DNA of 64,000 nt, taken from contig NZ_CP029194.1 in the NCBI RefSeq assembly GCF_008642375.1, positions 2,046,001 through 2,110,000 of the forward strand, in the 5' to 3' direction. Positions 1 through 9,094 of this stretch are shown in pieces; position 1 is the stretch's first letter, and the number at the start of each line of letters is the position of its first letter. The notes under the pieces are model-generated. The model worked only from the letters and a program-made list of their open reading frames with translations, was not told the DNA's origin and ran no database searches. Both the position numbers and the translations under genes were made by a program. This DNA is from Streptomyces venezuelae. Lineage in GTDB: Bacteria; Actinomycetota; Actinomycetes; Streptomycetales; Streptomycetaceae.

Positions 1-1244
1 GCACCACCGGGGGCGGCCCCCCGGACGACGATGTCCCTGCGAATGGGCTTCCGATCCCGTTGCTGGAGCCCCGCGAGGGGATCCCGCCCGTCGTCGAGAC
101 GGAGGACGCCCTCGCCGAGGTGATCGCCGCCTTCGCCGCCGGGACCGGCCCGGTGGCCGTCGACGCCGAGCGTGCCTCCGGCTACCGCTACGGGCAGCGC
201 GCCTATCTCGTCCAGCTCCGCCGCGAGGGCGCGGGCACCGCGCTCGTCGACCCCGTGGGCTGCCCCGACCTCTCGGGGCTCGGCGAGGCGCTCGCCGGGA
301 CCGAGTGGATCCTGCACGCCGCGACCCAGGACCTTCCGTGCCTGCGCGACATAGGCATGCTCCCCACCTCGCTCTTCGACACCGAGCTGGCCGGACGGCT
401 CGCGGGCTTCCCGCGCGTCGGCCTCGGCGCGATGGTCGAGTCCGTCCTCGGCTACGCCCTGGAGAAGGGCCACTCCGCCGTCGACTGGTCCACCCGCCCG
501 CTGCCCGAGCCCTGGCTGCGGTACGCGGCGCTGGACGTCGAGCTCCTCGTCGACCTGCGCGACGCGCTGGAGAAGGAGCTCGACCGGCAGGGGAAGCTGG
601 AGTGGGCGCACCAGGAGTTCGACGCGATCGCCTCCGCCCCGCCCGCCCCACCGCGCAAGGACCCGTGGCGCCGCACCTCCGGCATGCACAAGGTGCGCCG
701 CCGCCGCCAGATGGCGGTCGTACGGGAGCTGTGGACGGCCCGTGACAAGGTCGCCCAGCGGCGGGACGTCTCCCCCGGCAAGGTGCTGAGCGACGCGGCG
801 ATCGTCGAGGCCGCGCTCGCGGTGCCGGTGAACGTGGCCGCGCTCACCACGCTGCCCGGTTTCGGCAACCGGATGGGCCGCCGGCAGCTGGAGCAGTGGC
901 AGGCCGCGGTGGACCGGGCCAGGGCCCTGCCCGAGAGCGAGCTCCCCCAGCCGGGCGCGCAGGTCGCGGGCCCGCCCCCGCCCCGCGCCTGGGCGGACAA
1001 GGACCCGGTCGCGGCGGCCCGTCTCGCGGCGGCCCGCACGGCGGTCTCGGCGCTCGCGGAGGAGCTGAACCTCCCCCAGGAGAACCTGATCACCCCGGAC
1101 ACGGTCCGCCGCGTCTGCTGGGAGCCGCCGTCCCCGGCCGACGCGGACGCCGTCGCCGCCGCCCTGGCGGGCCATGGCGCGCGTCCCTGGCAGGTCGGGC
1201 TCGTGACCCCGCTGCTCGTCGAGGCGCTGGCCGCGGAGGCCTGA
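1..1244 (+). CDS. Ribonuclease D-like 3'-5' exonuclease with HRDC domain (5' end missing)
   Basis: The reading frame is open from the window edge (codons from base 3), so the true start lies upstream; TTG at 60 is only the first start-like codon inside the window. The N-terminal half has DEDD exonuclease features: AVDAERASGYRY (metal-binding Asp and Glu), LHAATQDLPCL, and RYAALDVELLVDL with the late Tyr/Asp pair. A HRDC-type helical region follows (around RRRRQMAVVRELWTARDKVAQ to LTTLPGFGNRM). The family trims structured RNA 3' ends in the cytoplasm. Only a short gap separates it from the convergent alpha/beta hydrolase gene. Family assignment is firm; the natural substrate is unknown. Confidence 0.85.
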   Translation, partial: TTGGGPPDDDVPANGLPIPLLEPREGIPPVVETEDALAEVIAAFAAGTGPVAVDAERASGYRYGQRAYLVQLRREGAGTALVDPVGCPDLSGLGEALAGTEWILHAATQDLPCLRDIGMLPTSLFDTELAGRLAGFPRVGLGAMVESVLGYALEKGHSAVDWSTRPLPEPWLRYAALDVELLVDLRDALEKELDRQGKLEWAHQEFDAIASAPPAPPRKDPWRRTSGMHKVRRRRQMAVVRELWTARDKVAQRRDVSPGKVLSDAAIVEAALAVPVNVAALTTLPGFGNRMGRRQLEQWQAAVDRARALPESELPQPGAQVAGPPPPRAWADKDPVAAARLAAARTAVSALAEELNLPQENLITPDTVRRVCWEPPSPADADAVAAALAGHGARPWQVGLVTPLLVEALAAEA

Positions 1245-1304
1245 GCCGGCGGCCCTGAGGCCCGTACGACGGAGCCTCACGAGCGGATCCTCACGACGGG
1301 GTCC

Positions 1305-2516
1305 TCACTCCTCCAGCAGGGTGAGGGCCCCGTCCGCATCCCGGTCGTAGCTTCCGCTGGTCGCGCCCTCGACCTTGCCGTGCTTCAGCCAGTGCTCGGA
1401 CATGGTGTGCACCAGCTTGGCCTGGCGCTCCCAGAGCAGCTGGTGGCCCGCGCAGGAGATCCGGAACATCAGTTTCTTCGTCCCGGGGATCTTCCGGTAG
1501 AGCTCGGGCGTCGAGAAGTACGTCAGGCCGAGGTCCGGCGAGGTGTTGATGATCGAGTCGTGCTCCCCGTACACGATGCACACGGGCACCCTGTCGCCGA
1601 GGACCTTGTGCAGCTGCACGGTGGTGGAGTTCCAGCCCCACCAGTAGGAGTTCCGGATCCGGTTCAGCCCGTCCGGGGAGCCGGGGACCGTGCCTCCCCA
1701 GGTGGCGCCGATCGGGTCGGCCGCCATCATCGCCTTCCACGCCTCGTCGAGCATGTCGGGCTCACGCTGGTCGGGACACTTCAGGTCCCTCTCCCAGGAG
1801 AGTTTGAGACCGTCCTTGGTGCCCACCGTCATCGGATAGGCGAAGGCGCCCTCGGGAAGGGACACCGGCATGGGCACCGGGGCGTCGAAGTCGGTCCCGG
1901 CCTTGCTCTTCCTGCCGTTCGGCGGGAAGATCGGCGCCGCCAGGAAGAGGCTGCGCACCTTGCCGGGGTTCTTGATGGCGTAGGGCCCGAGCTGCTGGGC
2001 GCCCGCGGAGTAGCCGATGAGGTCCAGCTTCGTGACGCCGGTGCGGTCGAGGACGAAGTCGACGACGGCGCCGACCTCGTCCCAGTCGCTCTGCGAGTTG
2101 TTCAGCTGCTTCCCGTACTCCACCGGGCCGGTGTAGATCTCGGGGTTCGGGTTCGGGACGAGGAGTCTGCGCTGGGCCTCGGCCGGGCTGACGTTGCGGT
2201 GGTCGTCCATCTTCGGCCGGGTGGACAGGCCTGAGCCCTGCAGTTCCATCACGTACACGTCGTGGCCGGCCTTCGCCAGCTGCGCGGCCCAGCTGTACCT
2301 CTTGTTCTTGCCCGGCAGGTCGAAGGCCGCCACGCCCGCGACACTGCGGCCGTGCAGCATCAGAACGGGCCGGCGCGGGCCGGCGCCGTGGGAGGTGGCC
2401 TCGTGCTCCCGGACGAAGAGCTTGACCTTGTGGCCGACGTTCGCCGGAATCGTCGAGATGTGATCCACGTAGAGATCGGTGACGTTGGATACCGCCTGGG
2501 TGACCGTGGCCGCCAT
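1305..2516 (-). CDS. Alpha/beta hydrolase
   Basis: 403 aa with a clear alpha/beta-hydrolase core: VLMLHGRSV near residue 51 (oxyanion region), nucleophile elbow GYSAG with Ser170, an acid candidate in YGEHDSI and a catalytic His in CAGHQLLW near the C-terminus. There is no signal peptide, so it is probably cytoplasmic. ATG has GGAG six bases upstream. The cap region between the YTGPVEYGKQL segment and the elbow is long. The substrate cannot be named; esterase, lipase-like and haloperoxidase-like members share this fold. It is divergent from fadA across a 323-bp gap, so a role near lipid metabolism is possible but only inferred. Confidence 0.8.
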   Translation of the reverse strand: MAATVTQAVSNVTDLYVDHISTIPANVGHKVKLFVREHEATSHGAGPRRPVLMLHGRSVAGVAAFDLPGKNKRYSWAAQLAKAGHDVYVMELQGSGLSTRPKMDDHRNVSPAEAQRRLLVPNPNPEIYTGPVEYGKQLNNSQSDWDEVGAVVDFVLDRTGVTKLDLIGYSAGAQQLGPYAIKNPGKVRSLFLAAPIFPPNGRKSKAGTDFDAPVPMPVSLPEGAFAYPMTVGTKDGLKLSWERDLKCPDQREPDMLDEAWKAMMAADPIGATWGGTVPGSPDGLNRIRNSYWWGWNSTTVQLHKVLGDRVPVCIVYGEHDSIINTSPDLGLTYFSTPELYRKIPGTKKLMFRISCAGHQLLWERQAKLVHTMSEHWLKHGKVEGATSGSYDRDADGALTLLEE

Positions 2517-2738
2517 GGGTGCTCCGTTTCGCTCGGATCCGGCCCGGGACGGGCGCCCCGGGCGCGGCCAGGTTCCGCCCGGATGACGCCCGGGCAGGGC
2601 CGACGTGACCGGGGTTGCCGGGCGGCCGACCCGATCGGGTCACCACGAGCGCGCCGATCGGTCGGGCGTACGCGGGGGGCGCGCGGGGTCTCGGCGACGG
2701 GCTCGGGATGTGACCTTCGCCGCTTGGGCCCCAGGGAC

Positions 2739-2767
2739 TGGGCAGCTTGGTTACCCACAAGTAGCAT
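2739..2767 (+). promoter_or_regulatory. Candidate fadAB promoter and operator-like motif
   Basis: The 323-bp gap between the divergent hydrolase and fadA has no gene. It contains a -10-like TAGCAT (2762-2767) with TGGGCA 17 bases upstream. The spacer holds GGTTACCCACAAGTAGC, an imperfect GTTAC/GTA(G)C dyad that could be a fatty-acid-responsive operator. The predicted leader contains a weak GCGCACGC/GTGTGCGT hairpin before the GGAGGA ribosome site. The -35 match is poor. Confidence 0.35.
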
Positions 2768-2839
2768 GGGGGAAGCAAGCGCACGCTTAGGTGTGCGTCG
2801 CAGCAGCAGTGCCATCCCGCACCCTGGAGGAGAGCCATC

Positions 2840-4054
2840 GTGCCTCGTAGCGTCAAGGACGTCGTCTTCGTCGACGGCGTCCGCACCCCGTTCGGCAAGG
2901 CGGGCCCGAAGGGCATTTACCACGAGACCCGCGCCGACGACCTCGTCGTCAAGGCCATCCGGGAGCTGCTGCGCCGCAACCCCGGCCTCGACCCCGCGAA
3001 GATCGACGAGGTCGCCATCGCCGCGACCACGCAGATCGGTGACCAGGGCCTGACCCTCGGCCGCACGGCGGGCATCCTCGCCGGGCTGCCGCAGTCCGTG
3101 CCGGGCTACTCGATCGACCGCATGTGCGCCGGCGCCCTCACCGCCGTGACGAGCGTCGCCGGTTCCATCGCCTTCGGCGCGTACGACGCCGTCATCGCCG
3201 GTGGTGTCGAGCACATGGGCCGTCACCCCATGGGCGAGGGCGTCGACCCGAACCCGCGGTTCGTCAGCGAGAAGCTGGTCGACGAGTCCGCCCTGTTCAT
3301 GGGCATGACCGCCGAGAACCTCCACGACCGCTACCCGAGCATCACCAAGCAGCGCGCCGACGAGTACGCCGTGCGCTCGCAGGAGAAGGCCGCCAAGGCC
3401 TACGCGGACAACAAGATCCAGCCCGACCTGGTGCCGATCTCCGTCCGCCGCACCAACGCCGAGGCCGGTGAGACCGGCTGGGGCCTGGTCACCGCCGACG
3501 AGCCGATGCGCCCGGGCACCACCCTGGAGTCGCTGGCCAACCTGAAGACGCCGTTCCGCGTCCACGGCAACGTCACCGCGGGCAACGCGGCCGGTCTCAA
3601 CGACGGCGCCACCGCCTCGATCATCGCCTCCGAGGACTTCGCCCGCGAGAACAACCTCCCGGTCAAGATGCGCCTCGTCTCGTACGCCTTCGCCGGCGTC
3701 GAGCCCGAGGTCATGGGCTACGGCCCGATCCCGGCCACCGAGAAGGCGCTCGCCCAGGCGGGTCTGTCCATCGAGGACATCGGCCTCTTCGAGATCAACG
3801 AGGCCTTCGCCGTCCAGGTGCTGGCCTTCCTCGAGCACTACGGCATCGCCGACGACGACGCGCGCGTCAACCAGTACGGCGGCGCCATCGCGTACGGCCA
3901 CCCGCTCGCCTCCTCCGGCGTCCGCCTGATGACGCAGCTGGCCCGCCAGTTCGAGGAGAACCCGCAGGTCCGCTACGGCCTCAACACCATGTGCGTCGGC
4001 TTCGGCATGGGCGCGACGGTCATCTGGGAAAACCCCCACTGGGAGGGCAAGTGA
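2840..4054 (+). CDS. fadA: Acetyl-CoA acyltransferase (3-ketoacyl-CoA thiolase)
   Basis: 404 aa thiolase of usual length. It carries the nucleophilic Cys96 in DRMCAGALTAV, the His354 loop GHPLASSGVR and the second catalytic Cys385 in NTMCVGFGMG. It performs the thiolytic last step of beta-oxidation in the cytoplasm. The GTG start has GGAGGAG about eight bases upstream. Its stop overlaps the GTG of fadB (GTGA), so the two are translationally coupled and should form the alpha2beta2-type fatty-acid oxidation complex. The family assignment is secure. Confidence 0.95.
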   Translation: MPRSVKDVVFVDGVRTPFGKAGPKGIYHETRADDLVVKAIRELLRRNPGLDPAKIDEVAIAATTQIGDQGLTLGRTAGILAGLPQSVPGYSIDRMCAGALTAVTSVAGSIAFGAYDAVIAGGVEHMGRHPMGEGVDPNPRFVSEKLVDESALFMGMTAENLHDRYPSITKQRADEYAVRSQEKAAKAYADNKIQPDLVPISVRRTNAEAGETGWGLVTADEPMRPGTTLESLANLKTPFRVHGNVTAGNAAGLNDGATASIIASEDFARENNLPVKMRLVSYAFAGVEPEVMGYGPIPATEKALAQAGLSIEDIGLFEINEAFAVQVLAFLEHYGIADDDARVNQYGGAIAYGHPLASSGVRLMTQLARQFEENPQVRYGLNTMCVGFGMGATVIWENPHWEGK

Positions 4055-6189
4055 GCACCACCGCCGAGCTTCTGAAGGGCGCCGCCGCGCTCTTCCCCGA
4101 CGAGGTCGTCACGAGCGCCCACGTACGGCACTTCGAACTGCCCGCCGGTGCGGGTCGGTTCGCGCTGATCACGCTGGACAACGGCTTCGACCACACCAAG
4201 CCGACCACCTTCGGCCCGCAGTCGCTGGCCAACCTGAACACGGCGATCGACCAGGTCGAGGCCGAGGCCGCGAACGGTGAGATCGTCGGCGCCGGCATCA
4301 CCGGCAAGCCGTTCATCTTCGCCGTCGGCGCCGACCTCAAGGGCGTCGAGCTGCTGAAGCAGCACGACGAGGCCCTCGCCATCGGCAAGGGCGGCCACGA
4401 CGTCTTCAAGCGTCTGTCCGCACTCGCCGTGCCGACCTTCGCGTACTACAACGGCGCTGCCATGGGCGGCGGTGTCGAGGTCGGTCTGCACTGCACCTAC
4501 CGCACCGTGTCGAAGGCCCTCCCGGCCTTCTCGCTGCCCGAGGTCTTCCTCGGCCTGGTGCCCGGCTGGGGCGGCTGCGCGATCCTGCCGAACCTCATCG
4601 GTGCCGAGAAGGCCGTCTCGGTCATCATCGAGAACTCGCTGAACCAGAACCGCCAGCTCAAGGGCAAGCAGGTCTTCGAGCTCGGCATCGCCGACGCGCT
4701 GTTCGAGGGTGCCGACTTCCTGGAGCAGTCGCTGATCTGGACGGCCTCCGTCCTGAACGGCTCCGTCACCGTCGAGCGCCCCGAGATCGACCGCGGCGAG
4801 GGCTGGGACCAGGCCGTCGCCAAGGGCCGCGCCATCGCCGACTCCAAGGTGCACGGCGCCGCCCCGGCCGCCTACCGCGCCCTCGACATCATCGAGGCCG
4901 CCAAGGACGGGGACCTGCAGAAGGGCTTCGACGCCGAGGACCAGGCCCTCGCGGACCTGATCATGGGCGGCGAGCTCCGCTCCGGCATCTACGCCTTCAA
5001 CCTGGTGCAGAAGCGCGGCAAGCGCCCCGCCGGCGCCCCGGACAAGTCGCTGGCCCGCCCGGTCACCAAGGTCGGTGTCGTCGGCGCCGGTCTGATGGCC
5101 TCCCAGCTCGCCCTGCTCTTCCTGCGCCGCCTCGAGGTGCCGGTCGTCCTGACCGACATCGACCAGGAGCGCGTCGACAAGGGTGTGGGCTACGTCCACG
5201 CCGAGATCGAGAAGCTGCTCGGCAAGGGCCGCATCAACCAGGACAAGGCCAACCGTCTCAAGGGCCTGGTCTCCGGTGTCCTGGACAAGGCCGAGGGCTT
5301 CGCGGACGCGGACTTCATCATCGAGGCCGTGTTCGAGGAGATGTCCGTCAAGCAGAAGGTGTTCGCGGAGGTCGAGGCGGTCGCCCCGGCGCACGCGATC
5401 CTCGCCACCAACACCTCCTCGCTGTCGGTCTCCGAGATGGCGTCGAAGCTCCAGCACCCGGAGCGCGTGGTCGGCTTCCACTTCTTCAACCCGGTCGCGA
5501 TCCTCCCGCTCCTGGAGATCGTCCGCGGCGAGAAGACGGACGACGCCTCGCTGGCCACCGCGTTCGGTGTCGCGAAGAAGCTGAAGAAGACCGCGGTCCT
5601 GACGAAGGACGCCCCGGCGTTCGTCGTGAACCGCATCCTCACCCGCTTCATGGGCGAGATCCAGAACGTCATCGACGAGGGCACGTCGGTCGAGACCGCC
5701 GAGAAGGCGATCGAGCCGCTCGGCCTGCCGATGTCCCCGCTGGTCCTCCTGGAGCTCGTCGGCCCGGCGATCGGTCTGCACGTCTCCGAGACCCTGAACC
5801 GCGCCTTCCCGGAGCGCTTCATCGTCTCCCCCAACCTGAAGGCCGTCGTCGAGGCCGGCAAGCGCGGCTTCTACGTCTACAAGCCGGAGAACGGCTTCAA
5901 GCCGGAGCTCGACCCCGAGGTCGCCGCTCTCCTCGTCCAGGGCGACTCCGTCCTGACCGAGCAGCAGGTCCGCGACCGCGTCCTCGACGCGGTGGCGCAG
6001 GAGATCGGCCTGATGCTGGAGGAGGGTGTCGTCGCCGAGGCGCAGGACATCGACCTCTGCCTGATCACGGGCGCGGGCTGGCCCTTCCACCTGGGCGGCA
6101 TCACGCCGTACCTGGACCGTGAGGGCGTCTCCGAGCGCGTCAACGGCAAGCGTTTCCTGGCGCAGGGCGTGGCGAGCGTCCCGGCGTAA
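4051..6189 (+). CDS. fadB: Fatty-acid oxidation complex alpha subunit (enoyl-CoA hydratase / 3-hydroxyacyl-CoA dehydrogenase)
   Basis: 712 aa from the GTG that overlaps the fadA stop; GGGAGGG lies four bases upstream, which makes this start better than upstream in-frame codons. The N-terminal crotonase domain has GKPFIFAVGADL and GAAMGGGVEVGL (oxyanion and catalytic region). A Rossmann domain begins at VGVVGAGLMASQLALLF, followed by the dehydrogenase motif HFFNPV and the C-terminal 3HCDH domains. It hydrates enoyl-CoA and oxidises 3-hydroxyacyl-CoA with NAD+, feeding FadA. The operon ends in a perfect hairpin 30 bases downstream. Confidence 0.95.
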   Translation: MSTTAELLKGAAALFPDEVVTSAHVRHFELPAGAGRFALITLDNGFDHTKPTTFGPQSLANLNTAIDQVEAEAANGEIVGAGITGKPFIFAVGADLKGVELLKQHDEALAIGKGGHDVFKRLSALAVPTFAYYNGAAMGGGVEVGLHCTYRTVSKALPAFSLPEVFLGLVPGWGGCAILPNLIGAEKAVSVIIENSLNQNRQLKGKQVFELGIADALFEGADFLEQSLIWTASVLNGSVTVERPEIDRGEGWDQAVAKGRAIADSKVHGAAPAAYRALDIIEAAKDGDLQKGFDAEDQALADLIMGGELRSGIYAFNLVQKRGKRPAGAPDKSLARPVTKVGVVGAGLMASQLALLFLRRLEVPVVLTDIDQERVDKGVGYVHAEIEKLLGKGRINQDKANRLKGLVSGVLDKAEGFADADFIIEAVFEEMSVKQKVFAEVEAVAPAHAILATNTSSLSVSEMASKLQHPERVVGFHFFNPVAILPLLEIVRGEKTDDASLATAFGVAKKLKKTAVLTKDAPAFVVNRILTRFMGEIQNVIDEGTSVETAEKAIEPLGLPMSPLVLLELVGPAIGLHVSETLNRAFPERFIVSPNLKAVVEAGKRGFYVYKPENGFKPELDPEVAALLVQGDSVLTEQQVRDRVLDAVAQEIGLMLEEGVVAEAQDIDLCLITGAGWPFHLGGITPYLDREGVSERVNGKRFLAQGVASVPA

Positions 6190-6218
6190 CACCGGAGCGC
6201 GCCCCGCAGGGCGTACGT

Positions 6219-6257
6219 GAACGGCCCCGGCACCTGAAGAAGGTGCCGGGGCCGTTC
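6219..6257. terminator. Perfect 17-bp hairpin, bidirectional terminator
   Basis: GAACGGCCCCGGCACCT pairs exactly with its reverse complement around a 5-nt loop (GAAGA). It lies between the convergent ends of fadB and the propeller gene, so it can serve both. There is no long U-tract, as is common in Streptomyces. Confidence 0.85.
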
Positions 6258-6278
6258 GGCGTATGCCCTGCCGGGGGG

Positions 6279-7361
6279 TCAGCCGACGGGGCGCCAGCTC
6301 TCCAGGAGGAGGCCGTCCGCCGCCGCCTTCTGACGTGTGGTGACCAGCGTCCCCGCACCGGCCAGAGCCATGGCGACCAGGCGGCCGTCGAGCCCCCGGG
6401 TGAGGACCGTGGTCAGCTGTCCGCGCGGCTCACCGGTCTCCGACCAGCGGGCGCCCGACTCCTCCTGCTCGCTCGGGTAGGCGGCGAGCGCGAGCCGGCC
6501 GTCCGCCGACTGCTGCGCGAGGACCGTGCAGTCGAAGCCGTCGATCAGGCAGCGGGTCGCGGCGAGCCGTCCCGTACCGACCGCGTCGGCGAGGCGGGTC
6601 GGGGCCAGGCCGCGGCCCGGGGACCAGGCGCGGACCCCGCCGTCCTTGTCGCAGTAGTAGAGCGTCACGTGCCCCGACGGGCCGGTCACCGCGGCGAGCG
6701 TGCCGAGGGTGACCTCCGCGGGCACGACGTCCTGGCGCACGGGCCTGGCCCCCGGCTCTTCCTGGACGTAGCGGAGGAGCCCCTTCGCGGTGGCCGTGAG
6801 GAGCTCGACGCGCCCCTGGCCGTTGACCGCCGCGACCGGGGACGGGTCGGTGCCCGAGCCGTGCAGGTCCCACCACGGGTGCCAGCCGCCCGCGTCCTTC
6901 TGCGCCCGGACGCTCAGCCCGCCGCCGCCGTTGCGTACGAAGGCGTAGGCGCGGCCCTCGGCGTCCACCGCGACGGCCGGGTTGCCCGTCCACGGCCCCT
7001 TGCCGTTGGAGTGCCCGATGGAGCGCCACGCGACTGCAGGACGGCCCGTCTGGAACTGGACGCTGTGCACCAGCTCGACGTGTCCCTCCTCCCCGGCCGT
7101 GGGCCGCAGGCCGACGAGGTGGACGTAGCGGTCGGCGCCCTGGCCGACCGCCAGGAAGGGCGTCAGGCCGTCGCCGCCGAGCGAGACCGGACCGCTCCAG
7201 CCGCCTTCGGGCTCCTCGGTCCAGCGCACCACCTCACCGTCCCGGGGCAGGTAGACGCTGAACCGTCCCTCCTCCCCTCTGGTCAGCCAGCCACCCTGGA
7301 GGAGAGGGGCGGAAGTGGAACCGTGGGCAGAGGCTGTGGGGGCCTGGGATCGATTCGCCAT
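6279..7361 (-). CDS. Beta-propeller-like (PLL-type) protein of unknown function
   Basis: 360 aa from the ATG of MANRSQAP; upstream in-frame codons exist but read through low-quality sequence. The protein is a run of weakly similar blocks with paired Trp/Gly patterns (VRWTEEPEGGWSGPVSLGG, GGWHPWWDLHGSG, PSPVAAVNGQGRVELL, VTLYYCDKDGGVRAWSPG), as in lectin-like beta-propellers of the PLL family. No signal peptide or membrane segment is evident. No catalytic residues are recognisable. It lies 98 bp upstream of the amino-acid permease on the same strand order (the permease is transcribed first), so they could share a transcript. Function unknown. Confidence 0.6.
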   Translation of the reverse strand: MANRSQAPTASAHGSTSAPLLQGGWLTRGEEGRFSVYLPRDGEVVRWTEEPEGGWSGPVSLGGDGLTPFLAVGQGADRYVHLVGLRPTAGEEGHVELVHSVQFQTGRPAVAWRSIGHSNGKGPWTGNPAVAVDAEGRAYAFVRNGGGGLSVRAQKDAGGWHPWWDLHGSGTDPSPVAAVNGQGRVELLTATAKGLLRYVQEEPGARPVRQDVVPAEVTLGTLAAVTGPSGHVTLYYCDKDGGVRAWSPGRGLAPTRLADAVGTGRLAATRCLIDGFDCTVLAQQSADGRLALAAYPSEQEESGARWSETGEPRGQLTTVLTRGLDGRLVAMALAGAGTLVTTRQKAAADGLLLESWRPVG

Positions 7362-7458
7362 GGGGGGATCCAGCGCTCCGGTCGTCGGGAGGAGTTCGGG
7401 TACGAACCGACTGTAGTCGCCCGCCCGAACCCCTCCGTCGGCCCGGTACCCCGCCCGC

Positions 7459-8973
7459 TCAGTACTTCGCCTCCCGGCCCTCCCGGCCCAACCGGCTGTG
7501 CCCGCGCCCGTACAGGAAGTACACGACAATGCCGATCGCCATCCACACGGCGAAGCGGAACCAGGTCTCGCCCGGCAGGTTGAGCATCAGCCACAGCGAG
7601 GCCGCGATGGAGAGGCACGGCAGCACCGGCACCCACGGGGTGCGGAAGGCGCGATGCAGGTCGGGGCGGGTCCTGCGGAGCACCATGACGCCGACGGCCA
7701 CCATGACGAAGGCGAAGAGCGTGCCGATGTTCACCAGGGTCGCGAGTTCGTTGATGCTGGTGAAGCCGGCGACGATCGCGATGACCACACCGAGCAGGAT
7801 CGTCGGGCGGTACGGGGTCTTGAACTTCGGGTGCGTGACGGAGAAGAAGCGCGGCAGCAGACCGTCGCGGCTCATCGCGAAGAACACACGGGTCTGGCCG
7901 AGGAGCAGGATCAGACAGACCGTGGTGAGGCCGACGGCGGCGCCGAAGCTGATCACGCCCGCGTAGAACGGATGCCCCGCGGCCTTGAAGGCGTCGGCGA
8001 GCGGCGCGCTCACGGACAGCTCCGTGTAGTGCTGCATACCGGTGACGACGAGGGCCACCGCCACGTACAGCACGGTGCAGATGAAGAGGGAGCCGAGGAT
8101 GCCCCGGGGCATGTCCCGCTGCGGCAGCTTGGTCTCCTCGGCGGCGGTGGCCACCACGTCGAAGCCGATGAAGGCGAAGAAGACGACGGAGGCGGCAGTG
8201 AAGATGCCCATGACGCCGAAGTTGGTGGGCTCGTAGCCGAAAATCGTCTGGACGAGCGGGGAGTCCCAGTTGGAGCCGCCGCCCTCCGGGGTGACCGCCG
8301 GCGGGATGAACGGGTCGTAGTTGTCGCCGACGATGAAGAACAGGCCGGCGATGATCACGATCATCACCACGGTCACCTTGATGGCCACGACGACCGCGGT
8401 GATCCGGGCGGAGAGCTTCATGCCCAGGACGAGGACGACGGTCAGCACCAGGACCAGCAGGAAGGCCAGGATGTCGAAGGTGCCGCCGACCGCGTCCGGG
8501 CCTTCCAGGGCTCTCGGCAGATGCCAGTCGATGTTGTCCATCAGCGAGCGGACGTAGCCGGACCAGCCGACGGCCACCACCGCCGTACCGAGGGCGAACT
8601 CCAGGACGAGGTCCCAGCCGATGATCCAGGCCGGCAGCTCGCCGATCGAGGCGTACGCGAAGGTGTACGCCGATCCCGCCACCGGCACCGTCGAGGCGAA
8701 CTCGGCGTAGCACAGGGCGGCGAGGGCGCAGACGATGCCGGCTGCGACGAAGGCGAGGGCGGTCGCCGGACCGGCGTTCTCCTTGGCGACCTTGCCCGTG
8801 AGGACGAAGATGCCGGTGCCGATGATGACGCCGACACCGAAGACGGTCAGGTCCCAGGCGGACAGGGACTTCTTGAGCGCGTGCTCCGGTTCCTCGGTGT
8901 CGCGGATCGACTGCTCGACCGACTTGGTCCGGAACACTCCGGAGTTCGCGCGTGGCTGTTGGTCCAAACTCAC
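7459..8973 (-). CDS. APC-family amino-acid permease (cationic amino-acid transporter type)
   Basis: 504 aa. The GTG start is chosen because GGGAGG lies six to seven bases upstream; a longer frame reads through the dxs terminator hairpin. It has twelve or more hydrophobic helices, the APC consensus FGVGVIIGTGIFVLTG in helix 1, and EFASTVPVAGSAYTFAYAS and IGFDVVATAAEE motifs typical of the CAT/YfnA branch. It is predicted to be a plasma-membrane amino-acid:proton or exchange transporter; the substrate is probably a basic amino acid, but this is not certain. An own promoter should lie in the 120-bp gap to dxs, which also holds the dxs terminator. Confidence 0.88.
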   Translation of the reverse strand: MSLDQQPRANSGVFRTKSVEQSIRDTEEPEHALKKSLSAWDLTVFGVGVIIGTGIFVLTGKVAKENAGPATALAFVAAGIVCALAALCYAEFASTVPVAGSAYTFAYASIGELPAWIIGWDLVLEFALGTAVVAVGWSGYVRSLMDNIDWHLPRALEGPDAVGGTFDILAFLLVLVLTVVLVLGMKLSARITAVVVAIKVTVVMIVIIAGLFFIVGDNYDPFIPPAVTPEGGGSNWDSPLVQTIFGYEPTNFGVMGIFTAASVVFFAFIGFDVVATAAEETKLPQRDMPRGILGSLFICTVLYVAVALVVTGMQHYTELSVSAPLADAFKAAGHPFYAGVISFGAAVGLTTVCLILLLGQTRVFFAMSRDGLLPRFFSVTHPKFKTPYRPTILLGVVIAIVAGFTSINELATLVNIGTLFAFVMVAVGVMVLRRTRPDLHRAFRTPWVPVLPCLSIAASLWLMLNLPGETWFRFAVWMAIGIVVYFLYGRGHSRLGREGREAKY

Positions 8974-9028
8974 GGTCGTACCTCCCTGCCATGGGGCTGC
9001 CCGCCCTGTGGTCAGAATGCACGCGAAA

Positions 9029-9066
9029 GGGCCGGTCGGCACTCCGAAGAGTGAACCGACCGGCCC
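9029..9066 (-). terminator. dxs terminator hairpin
   Basis: GGGCCGGTCGG pairs with CCGACCGGCCC; an inner CACTC/GAGTG stem closes on a CGAA tetraloop, with one AA bulge. It sits just after the dxs stop on the transcribed strand. Confidence 0.8.
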
Positions 9067-9094
9067 CATGGTGACGCCGGGTGACGGCGATCCG